From: Planctomycetales bacterium
GTDB lineage: Bacteria; Planctomycetota; Planctomycetia; Pirellulales; Thermoguttaceae
Reading direction: 5' to 3'
NCBI GenBank assembly: GCA_007127495.1
Contig: SKZG01000127.1
Span: 1-5,653, forward strand
Length of the DNA stretch: 5,653 nucleotides
Position numbers and translations under genes: made by a program. The first letter of the stretch is position 1; each line of letters begins with the position of its first letter. The notes below the pieces were generated by a model. It was not told the DNA's origin. It saw nothing but the letters and a program-made list of their open reading frames with translations, and searched no databases. Below, piece by piece: positions 1 to 5,522 of the stretch.

Positions 1-529
1 CGCCGTTCTTCTCGCTGGCTTCCGCCGCGCGGAGCAGCCGGTGCAACCCCGCGGGATCGGGCGCGAAGGGCTTTTCCATGAACACGTTGATGCCCTTCTC
101 GATGGCGTATTCGACGTGGATTGGGCGAATGTACGCCCGCGTGGTACACATGGCGACGTCGCCGGGTCGCAGCGAGTCGACGGCCTTCTTGTAGGCGTCG
201 AATCCGACGAACCGCCGTTCCTCCGGCACGTCGACCGCGTCTTCGAATTGGCGCGACAGGGCGTTGTACGACCGTTCCACCGATCCTTCGTGAACGTCGG
301 CAAGGGCGTGCAGCTTGACCGGACCTTGGTTGCGGGTCCGCATGGCGTTGCCCACGGCGCCGTTGCCCCGCCCACCGCAACCGATTAGCGCCAGGCGAAT
401 GGTGTTGTCCTCGGCAGCGTGGACGGCGGGTACGGCCCCGGCCATCACCGCTGCCCCGGCGGCAAGTGTGCCGCCCTGCTGAAGGAAATGCCGGCGGTTC
501 ACGCCAGAAGTTTGGTTCGATTCGGACAT
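1..529 (-). CDS. Gfo/Idh/MocA family oxidoreductase with Tat signal, N-terminal part (cut by window edge)
   Basis: Probable NAD(P)-dependent sugar or polyol dehydrogenase; the substrate cannot be read from the sequence. The first 176 residues are visible, against roughly 350-450 for the family, and the rest lies beyond the left edge. The protein opens with a twin-arginine signal: NRRHFL at residues 11-16, then an Ala/Gly-rich hydrophobic stretch (about 19-36) and a possible cleavage after VHA (residue 38). The Rossmann fold follows, with beta strand IRLALIG and glycine loop GCGGRG at 50-55. The family hallmark EKP is at 152-154 (FMEKPFAPD), preceded by the usual AIEKGINV helix-strand. The start is fixed by GGAGAG five bases upstream. 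It begins 11 nt after the xylA stop, so the two are almost certainly co-transcribed. The Tat signal implies a folded, exported enzyme, which is common for this family in Planctomycetota. The family call is secure. Confidence 0.93.
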   Translation of the reverse strand, partial: MSESNQTSGVNRRHFLQQGGTLAAGAAVMAGAVPAVHAAEDNTIRLALIGCGGRGNGAVGNAMRTRNQGPVKLHALADVHEGSVERSYNALSRQFEDAVDVPEERRFVGFDAYKKAVDSLRPGDVAMCTTRAYIRPIHVEYAIEKGINVFMEKPFAPDPAGLHRLLRAAEASEKNG

Positions 530-534
530 GGGTA

Positions 535-540
535 CTCTCC
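535..540 (-). promoter_or_regulatory. Ribosome binding site of the Gfo/Idh/MocA gene
   Basis: GGAGAG on the minus strand, five bases before the ATG at 529. It fills the 11-nt gap after the xylA stop codon, so it fixes the start and supports translation from a shared xylA transcript. Confidence 0.8.
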
Positions 541-1854
541 TTAGAAGATGTAACGGTTAACGACGTTTTCAAACAGCTCCTGGCGGCCCGACTTGTTCGG
601 TTCGGCCTCGCCCTTTTCGAGCATGTATCTTTCGAGCGACTTGAAGTCGTGCTTGCCCGCCTCGATTTCCGCCCCAACGCCCGCGTTCCACGAGGCGTAG
701 CGTTCATCGAGCATGCGGGCGAGTTCGCCCTCAGCGCGGATTTGGGCGGCGATTTTCAGGCCCTTGGCAAAACAGTCCATGCCGCCGATGTGGGCGTAGA
801 ATAGGTCGGCCGGCTCGAAGCTTTCGCGGCGCACCTTGGCGTCGAAGTTCACCCCGCCCGGGGCCAAGCCGCCGTACTTCAGGAACGCGAGCATGATTTT
901 CGCGGCCAGGTACACGTCGGTGGGAAACTGGTCGGTGTCCCAGCCCAGCAGCAGGTCGCCCGTGTTCGCGTCCACCGAGCCGAGGAAGCCCTGGTAACCG
1001 GCGTAGTCGAGTTCGTGCTCGACGTTGTGCCCAGCCAGCGTGGCGTGGTTCGTTTCGATGTTCAGCTTCACATGATCGGCCAGTCCGTACGCGCGGAGGA
1101 AGTTGATGCAGGCGGCGGCGTCGAAATCGTACTGGTGCTTGGTGGGCTCCTTCGGTTTCGGTTCGAAGTAGAACTGTCCGGTGAAGCCGATCTCCTTGGC
1201 GTAGTCGACCGCCATGTGCATGAAAGCGGCCAGGTGGTCCAGCTCGCGCTTCATATCGGTATTCCACCAGCACTGGTAGCCTTCGCGGCCGCCCCAGAAC
1301 ACGTACCCGTCGCCGCCCAGTTCCTTGGTCACCTCAAGGGCCTTCTTCACCTGGGCACCGGCGTAGGCGAAGGCGTCGGCATTGCAGCTTGTGGCGGCGC
1401 CGTGCATATATCGCGGGTTGCTGAAGAGGTTGGCCGTGCCCCACAGCAGCTTCACGCCGGTCCGGTCCATCTCGTCCTTGATCGCCTTGACCACGACGTC
1501 GAGGTTCTTGTTCGTTTCGGCCAGGGTGGCGGCCTCCGGGGCGACATCGCGGTCGTGGAAGCAGAAGAACGGGGCGCCAAGCTTCTCGATGAACTCGAAC
1601 GCCACTCGGACGCGGTTGCAGGCGTTGTCAACCGTGTCGTCGGGCCCCTCCCATGGGCGAAGCATGGTGCCGGGCCCGAACGGGTCGGCCCCCGTGCCGC
1701 GCATCGTATGCCAGTAGGCCACGCTGAAGCGGAATTGCTCCTTCATCGTCTTGCCTTCCACCACCTCGTTCTCGTCGTAGTGGCGGAAGCTAAGCGGGTT
1801 CTTCGAATCGGGGCCCTCAAAGGGGATCTTGGCGATGTCGGGAAACGCGGCCAT
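541..1854 (-). CDS. xylA: Xylose isomerase (class II)
   Basis: Cytoplasmic metal-dependent isomerase converting D-xylose to D-xylulose; many members also act on D-glucose. The 437-residue length matches the class II type (E. coli XylA is about 440) rather than the shorter class I. The whole active site is readable: catalytic His100 and Asp103 in FCFHDRD; metal and substrate ligands Glu231 and Lys233 in [11 protein letters not shown]; Glu267 and His270 in [11 protein letters not shown]; Asp295 in GSVDANTGD; Asp306 and Asp308 in GWDTDQFP; and Asp338 in NFDAKVRR. The tryptophans of LLWGTAN and VFWGGREGY are also kept. The C-terminal [16 protein letters not shown] is typical. The start is supported by GGAGA six bases upstream. 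It follows rpsT after 114 nt and is coupled to the downstream dehydrogenase by an 11-nt gap. No xylulokinase, xylose transporter or XylR is visible, and I see no convincing promoter of its own. No residue is missing and function is very likely intact. Confidence 0.98.
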   Translation of the reverse strand: MAAFPDIAKIPFEGPDSKNPLSFRHYDENEVVEGKTMKEQFRFSVAYWHTMRGTGADPFGPGTMLRPWEGPDDTVDNACNRVRVAFEFIEKLGAPFFCFHDRDVAPEAATLAETNKNLDVVVKAIKDEMDRTGVKLLWGTANLFSNPRYMHGAATSCNADAFAYAGAQVKKALEVTKELGGDGYVFWGGREGYQCWWNTDMKRELDHLAAFMHMAVDYAKEIGFTGQFYFEPKPKEPTKHQYDFDAAACINFLRAYGLADHVKLNIETNHATLAGHNVEHELDYAGYQGFLGSVDANTGDLLLGWDTDQFPTDVYLAAKIMLAFLKYGGLAPGGVNFDAKVRRESFEPADLFYAHIGGMDCFAKGLKIAAQIRAEGELARMLDERYASWNAGVGAEIEAGKHDFKSLERYMLEKGEAEPNKSGRQELFENVVNRYIF

Positions 1855-1860
1855 GGTTAT

Positions 1861-1865
1861 TCTCC
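1861..1865 (-). promoter_or_regulatory. Ribosome binding site of xylA
   Basis: GGAGA on the minus strand, six bases before the xylA ATG at 1854. Good spacing and match; it supports the chosen start. Confidence 0.75.
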
Positions 1866-1939
1866 GAGAGTCTATTGAAAGCTGGGTGTCCTACGTGAAG
1901 ATACAAAGCCCCAGACAGCGACGGGGGGCGCACGGCCGA

Positions 1940-1953
1940 CCGCGCTTCCGCGG
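1940..1953 (-). terminator. Possible hairpin after rpsT (weak terminator candidate)
   Basis: A perfect 5-bp all-GC stem (CCGCG / CGCGG) with a 4-base loop lies in the 114-nt gap between the rpsT stop and xylA. It starts 15 bases after the rpsT stop codon. No U-tract follows on the minus strand, so it does not meet the usual picture of an intrinsic terminator. It could be an mRNA-stabilising 3' hairpin or chance in GC-rich DNA. Confidence 0.25.
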
Positions 1954-1968
1954 GGTGGTTGGGCTGCC

Positions 1969-2247
1969 CTACTGGGAAACAGCCTGCTTCGCAACGCGAA
2001 TGGCGCTGGAGAGGCGCGACTTGGTACGAGCGGCGGCATTTCGGTGAATAATGTTCCGAGCCCCGGCCCGATCGAGTTTCTTGGCAGCGGTGCGGAATTC
2101 GGCCTCCGCGCGATCAAGATCGCCTTCCTTGACCGCTTCCCGTATCTTCCGACACTGGGTGCGGAGGGCCTGCTTGGAGGCCCGATTCCTGGCTCGGCGA
2201 ACGATGTTCTGACGCAGTCGCTTTTTAGCGCTTCTTGTATTCGGCAT
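1969..2247 (-). CDS. rpsT: 30S ribosomal protein S20
   Basis: Small-subunit ribosomal protein that binds 16S rRNA early in 30S assembly. At 92 residues it is near the usual size (about 85-90). It is strongly basic and predicted almost wholly helical. The N-terminus MPNTRSAKKRLRQN and the family signature IHRNAAARTKSRL (residues 67-79) identify it, with AAKKLDRAGA just before the signature as in other S20 proteins. It stands alone between a TPR gene and xylA, which is normal because rpsT is usually not inside a ribosomal protein operon. The gap upstream (129 nt) holds a promoter candidate and a strong hairpin, described separately. The 20 bases before the ATG contain no Shine-Dalgarno-like purine run, so initiation is probably weak or depends on leader structure. 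E. coli S20 is known to control its own translation; whether that holds here is inference. Confidence 0.97.
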   Translation of the reverse strand: MPNTRSAKKRLRQNIVRRARNRASKQALRTQCRKIREAVKEGDLDRAEAEFRTAAKKLDRAGARNIIHRNAAARTKSRLSSAIRVAKQAVSQ

Positions 2248-2278
2248 AGTTTAGCAAGTTGGGAAATGTGGTGACGTC

Positions 2279-2307
2279 TCGCGATGGGGGGCTACCCGCC
2301 ATCACGA
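2279..2307 (-). promoter_or_regulatory. Hairpin in the rpsT leader
   Basis: Read on the minus strand, a 29-nt segment folds into one stem: UCGUGAUGG and GGG on the 5' side pair with CCC and CCAUCGCGA on the 3' side around a UAG loop. That is 12 pairs, including one G-U wobble, with a single C-C mismatch. It lies 31 bases before the rpsT start and begins at about the base where the predicted promoter would start transcription. No U-tract follows, so it is unlikely to be a terminator. It may be a translational control or mRNA-stabilising element. The stem is seen; the role is inferred. Confidence 0.45.
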
Positions 2308-2312
2308 CGGAA

Positions 2313-2343
2313 ATTCTTTGGGTTATCTCGGGCAATTTGTCAA
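2313..2343 (-). promoter_or_regulatory. Candidate sigma-70-type promoter for rpsT
   Basis: On the minus strand a perfect -35 box TTGACA (2343-2338) is followed by AAGAAT (2318-2313, four of six matches to TATAAT). The 19-nt spacer is longer than the ideal 17. Predicted transcription would start near 2306, giving a leader of about 60 nt for rpsT. It lies fully in the gap after the TPR gene, which supports a separate rpsT transcript. The -10 match and spacing are imperfect. Confidence 0.4.
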
Positions 2344-2349
2344 TGGGCG

Positions 2350-2372
2350 GCGCCCGAAGAAGCCTCCGGCGC
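2350..2372 (-). terminator. Possible hairpin just after the TPR gene
   Basis: Four bases after the TPR stop codon, GCGCCG can pair with CGG(G)CGC across a 10-base loop with one bulged G. No U-run follows; the sequence goes straight into the rpsT -35 region. It is a weak candidate for a 3' end or attenuating structure. Confidence 0.22.
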
Positions 2373-2376
2373 GGTT

Positions 2377-3804
2377 TCAGGCCTCGTCATTCTCTCGCCT
2401 TTGGGCGATTGTGTCTAGTAGGGCCGAAACATCGCGGTAGGTGAAATCGAGCCCCGCGAGCGTCGTCAGGTGTTTTTCGGCGGTTTCCAGGTCCTCGAGC
2501 CGCATGGAGATTTTTCCGGCCAAGTAGAGGGCGGTCTTCCTATTTTCGGCATCGCGGTCCGGAATCTCCTGAATCGCCGACTCGTAGTGGCTCATGGCTA
2601 GGCGGTTTTGCTTGATCTTTTGGAAGCACTGCCCGAGGCAGAGCATGCAAACCCCCTTGCGCCGCGGATCGGTTCGGGACGCCTGGAACTGCTTGATCGC
2701 GTCGTTGTAGCGTCCGGCCAATTGATAGCGTTGGCCCAGCTTGAACTTGAATTCGAGGTTGTTCGGATAGCGTTCCACGCGTTTTTCAAAGACTTCGACC
2801 TCCTTTTCGACCAGGGCGTTCTGGGCCTTGGTGAGTGCCTCCTTGGCCGGTTCGCCCCCCCCCTTATCGACCTCATCCTGTGCCGCGATGATCCTCTGGC
2901 GGAGTGCCCGCAATTGGACGTCCTCCCATCGCTCGCGAACATCGGCATCTTCTCCGGATACTTCGTACGCCTTTTCCATCACGGTGGCGGCTTTCTCGTA
3001 TTGCTCCTCGTCAATGTAGTACTGCGAAAGCTCTTGATAGGGGACTAGTTCGTCGGGCTTTCGCCGAACCGCCTGCTTGAGTTGCTCTTCGCGCGAGATT
3101 TCCGGCCCCTCGGAAACGGCGGCCTGTTGTGTTTTCGTAGGCGCTCCCTTGCCCAACCCTCCACGGTCGATCGTCTTCTGGACGGCGTACTTCGAGATGA
3201 GCTTCTGCACTTCTTCGTCTTCCGGCCTCACCTTTTCGACACGGTGCAAGCACGCGATGGCCTGGTCGTATTGGCTGCGGGCGGCCAGCGCCTCGGCGCA
3301 CTGAAGGTTGACGTCCGGATCGTTCATATTGGCCTGCAAGGCACACTTCAGGTAGAACAACTCGACCTCATCGTCGCCCATTTTCTCGGAAGCCGTCGCC
3401 ATGGCCGTCAGCGTGCCGACATCCCATGGATTGACCGTGAGTACCTTCAATCCATTGCGGATCACCTCCATCCACTTTTCCTGCGTTACGGCCTTGCGTG
3501 CCGCGTTCTTGGCACCGCGTTGGCCAAGTTGAGCGATAAAATTGGCACCTTTGCGATTATTCTTATACTTCTTTTGGAGGTTTCCGATGTAGCTCTGTAC
3601 ATAGACCAAGTTTCCTGGGTCCCCCAAGACGCACTGGCCGAGAAGCTCTGTAGCGTAATCGAAATTGTCCTGGGACACCTGCTTGCTGGCGTGCTCAAAC
3701 ACTTTCTGCAAGCGTTTGCGCTTGGCCGGCGAGATCGGCTCACGACCTTCCTGAGGAGCTGTGCCTTCCCGTTCCGCAACATTGGAGCTATCTTCAAGTG
3801 TCAT
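2377..3804 (-). CDS. Tetratricopeptide repeat protein, function unknown
   Basis: A soluble 475-residue protein made mainly of paired amphipathic helices of the TPR type, which usually serve as protein-binding scaffolds. There is no signal peptide or membrane segment from the chosen start. After a low-complexity acidic N-terminus comes a basic patch KRKRLQK (28-34). Repeat-like units follow at about 47-80, 144-177, 178-211, 252-285, 346-379, 384-417 and 422-455. NPWDVGTLTAMATASEKMG (125-143) and NFDYATELLGQCVLGDP (47-63) are the segments I associate with a conserved planctomycete family. A Lys/Gly/Gln-rich linker (about 213-240) and a helical charged stretch (295-345, probably coiled coil) separate the repeat groups. 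A C-x2-C-x3-C cluster sits at 386-393. The start was chosen because family members reach KRKRLQK after a short N-terminus; no good ribosome binding site precedes it. In-frame ATGs at 3867 and 3939 are alternatives. The gene contains a run of nine G. Confidence 0.85.
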   Translation of the reverse strand: MTLEDSSNVAEREGTAPQEGREPISPAKRKRLQKVFEHASKQVSQDNFDYATELLGQCVLGDPGNLVYVQSYIGNLQKKYKNNRKGANFIAQLGQRGAKNAARKAVTQEKWMEVIRNGLKVLTVNPWDVGTLTAMATASEKMGDDEVELFYLKCALQANMNDPDVNLQCAEALAARSQYDQAIACLHRVEKVRPEDEEVQKLISKYAVQKTIDRGGLGKGAPTKTQQAAVSEGPEISREEQLKQAVRRKPDELVPYQELSQYYIDEEQYEKAATVMEKAYEVSGEDADVRERWEDVQLRALRQRIIAAQDEVDKGGGEPAKEALTKAQNALVEKEVEVFEKRVERYPNNLEFKFKLGQRYQLAGRYNDAIKQFQASRTDPRRKGVCMLCLGQCFQKIKQNRLAMSHYESAIQEIPDRDAENRKTALYLAGKISMRLEDLETAEKHLTTLAGLDFTYRDVSALLDTIAQRRENDEA

Positions 3805-3974
3805 GATCGACTGAGTGTTCCCTGCGCATGAATCGACCGAATAAACGACCACCAGAACCTTCGGCATCCCAGTGACTGGGAAATGGGCGGGGACCGATTC
3901 CCTCGCCTTCGCGAGCAGGCGCCCGAGGCCACCCTTCATTGTAATAACCTCACTGGGGAAAGCAATAGGCAGCC
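3805..3974. promoter_or_regulatory. Divergent intergenic region between the TPR gene and cobA-hemD
   Basis: This 170-nt gap should hold the start signals for both flanking genes. On the minus strand, TTGCTT (3965-3960), 16 bases, then TACAAT (3943-3938, five of six to consensus) could serve the TPR gene, giving a leader of about 128 nt. On the plus strand TGTAAT (3940-3945, five of six) could be the -10 for cobA-hemD with a leader near 23 nt, but no -35 is recognisable. The two -10-like boxes overlap. The region also has a CTCGC/GCGAG stem with a 4-base loop (3902-3915) and a 15-bp palindrome (3867-3881). If the TPR start were at 3939 instead, most of this region would be coding. Confidence 0.35.
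3867..3881. repeat. 15-bp perfect inverted repeat, operator-like
   Basis: TCCCAGTGACTGGGA has 7-bp arms around a single central base, the geometry of a dimeric repressor site rather than an RNA hairpin, since a 1-base loop cannot form at full stem length. It lies 62 bases before the TPR start and 93 before the cobA-hemD start, and downstream of the predicted TPR transcription start. The symmetry is seen directly; binding by any regulator is inferred. Confidence 0.4.
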
Positions 3975-5504
3975 ATGCATGCCTCGTCCCAAGCATCTTT
4001 TGGACCAGTCTATTTGGTCGGAGCCGGTCCCGGCGACCCGAGGCTTCTCTCAATTCGCGCGGCCGAATGCCTCGCTCGCGCCCACGTGATCCTTTGCGAA
4101 TGCTCGGTGGATCCTCGTGCGCTCGAATCGGCAAGCCCCTCTTCGGAGGTGGTCTGGATCGATGATCCGAGAGCTGAGGGCACGCGCCGGGCATTGGAAG
4201 AGGTGGTTGCACGGCTCATTGCCACTTCGCGGGCGGGGAAAACGGCGGTGCATCTAATCGCTGGTGACCCGGAGCTTTTCAGCACGGGCTTTGAGGAGGC
4301 AGAGGCCCTCCACCGGGCCGGTGTGCCGGTCGAGGTGGTTCCGGGCGTGACCGCAGCCACCGCCGCCGCGGCCATGGCCGAAATACCCATCACCCATGCC
4401 GCGCTCAGTTCCGCCGTGGCCATGGTGACTACCCGGCAGCCGTCCGACTCGCGGGTGAGGCCGGTCGACTTCTTCCACCTGGGGAGGTTTCCCGGCACGC
4501 TGGTCGTGTACGCGCCGGACTGTGAGCCGCAACGATGGACTCGCCGTTTGATCGAAGGCGGATCGTCGCCCGATACGCCGGTTGTGGTCGTATCCGACGC
4601 CGCTCGGCCACACCAACGGGTGTGGCGCTGCGCGCTGGGCGAATTGGCGGCTCAGATGGTCGAGCGGTGCGGAGGCGCGCAGTCGGTGGCTGTCGTTGGG
4701 CCTGTGGCCGCCCTGGCGCCTGCCGTCGGGTGGTACGCGGCGCGGCCTCTTTTCGGCCGGAGGGTTCTGCTCACCCGACCCCGCAATCAAGCCGCCGAAA
4801 TGCTTGCCCGCCTCAGGGACCTTGGCGCCGACGTGACCTTGCAACCGGCCATTGAAATTGGGCCGCCTGCCAATTGGCAACCGGTCGACAAAGCCATCGA
4901 GCGGCTCGACCGATACCACTGGCTTGTGTTCTCGAGCGTCAACGGCGTCGACTTTCTGCTTGGGCGTCTGGAGGAACGAGGGCACGACCTGCGCCGCTTG
5001 GCGGGCTTGAAGCTGGCCGCCATCGGCCCCGCCACGGCCGAACGCCTACAGCATCACCGGCTTACCGTTGCCACGACTCCCCCACAGTACCGGGCAGAGT
5101 CGTTGGCTGAAACGCTGGCCGGACACGCGGCAGGCAAACGCTTTCTACTGGCCCGAGCCAGCCGCGGACGTGAAGTTCTCGCAGAACGCCTCAGGGATGC
5201 CGGGGCCGAAGTCGACCAGATTGTCGTTTACACGAGTCGCGACGTGACCCAACCCGAACCTGCAACGGCCGAAACGCTCCGGGCAGGCGGATTCGATTGG
5301 GTTACGGTCACCAGCTCCGCCATCGCGCGGGCGCTCCACACGATGTACGGCCCAGCGCTCGCCCACAGCCGATTGGCCAGCATCAGCCCGATCACGTCGC
5401 GAACGCTGCGCGAACTGGGCTATGACCCGGCCGTGGAGGCGAAAGAGTACACCACAGAGGGGTTAGTCGACGCAATGGTGCAGTTTCAGCAGCGTTGTGT
5501 GTAA
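3975..5504 (+). CDS. CobA-like methyltransferase / uroporphyrinogen-III synthase fusion
   Basis: A 509-residue cytoplasmic protein with two tetrapyrrole-pathway domains. Residues about 11-255 form a SAM-dependent tetrapyrrole (CobA/CysG-like) methylase: VYLVGAGPGDPRLL (12-25), AGDPELF (96-102), VVPGVTAA (121-128), IPITHA (137-142) and TLVVYA (175-180). In CobA this domain makes precorrin-2 from uroporphyrinogen III. Residues about 260-509 form HemD, which cyclises hydroxymethylbilane to uroporphyrinogen III: GRRVLLTRP (261-269), FSSVNGVDFL (319-328), AAIGPATAERL (348-358), VTVTSSAIARAL (443-454), ISPITSRTLRELG (470-482) and EYTTEGLV (491-498). HemD looks intact. The methylase half departs from CobA at several active-site positions (see findings), so only HemD activity is confidently inferred. 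No CysG-type dehydrogenase/chelatase domain is present. The ATG lies just before the conserved VYLVGAG; the purine run GGGGAAAG is 12 bases upstream, too far for an ideal ribosome binding site. The gene is divergent from the TPR gene and stands apart from other haem genes in this window. Confidence 0.92.
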   Translation: MHASSQASFGPVYLVGAGPGDPRLLSIRAAECLARAHVILCECSVDPRALESASPSSEVVWIDDPRAEGTRRALEEVVARLIATSRAGKTAVHLIAGDPELFSTGFEEAEALHRAGVPVEVVPGVTAATAAAAMAEIPITHAALSSAVAMVTTRQPSDSRVRPVDFFHLGRFPGTLVVYAPDCEPQRWTRRLIEGGSSPDTPVVVVSDAARPHQRVWRCALGELAAQMVERCGGAQSVAVVGPVAALAPAVGWYAARPLFGRRVLLTRPRNQAAEMLARLRDLGADVTLQPAIEIGPPANWQPVDKAIERLDRYHWLVFSSVNGVDFLLGRLEERGHDLRRLAGLKLAAIGPATAERLQHHRLTVATTPPQYRAESLAETLAGHAAGKRFLLARASRGREVLAERLRDAGAEVDQIVVYTSRDVTQPEPATAETLRAGGFDWVTVTSSAIARALHTMYGPALAHSRLASISPITSRTLRELGYDPAVEAKEYTTEGLVDAMVQFQQRCV

Positions 5505-5522
5505 CGGGCTCAACAGTTGCCG

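Noticed and set aside
41..388. Plus-strand frame near the left edge
   Set aside because: It is antisense to the Gfo/Idh/MocA dehydrogenase, whose Tat motif, glycine loop and EKP motif are all on the minus strand.
1015..1878. Long plus-strand open frame (287 codons) opposite xylA
   Set aside because: It is antisense to a fully conserved xylose isomerase. Its composition (Val, Leu, Gly, His rich) is what the complement of GC-rich codons gives, and no domain is recognisable.
1855..1968. Separate xylA promoter in the rpsT-xylA gap
   Set aside because: I found only poor matches (TTGTAT with TTCAAT at a 21-base spacing) and no reliable -35/-10 pair.
3082..3831. Plus-strand open frame (249 codons) opposite the TPR gene
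   Set aside because: It mirrors the coding strand; it shows no recognisable motif or ribosome binding site and lies inside a supported gene.
3967..3984. AGGCA / TGCCT inverted repeat spanning the cobA-hemD start codon
   Set aside because: The 5-bp arms with an 8-base loop are too weak to claim as a translation-control hairpin.
3805..4212. Extension of the TPR frame upstream to an ATG at 4212
   Set aside because: It would overlap the conserved N-terminus of the divergent CobA-like domain by more than 200 bases, and its Arg/Pro-rich residues look like antisense translation.
4254..4985. Minus-strand open frame (243 codons) opposite cobA-hemD
   Set aside because: It is antisense to conserved CobA and HemD motifs, and its low-complexity His/Arg/Gly/Pro-rich sequence is typical of a shadow frame.
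5505..5522. Bidirectional terminator between the convergent genes
   Set aside because: The 18-nt gap has only a 9-base palindrome with a one-base centre and no T-run on either strand.
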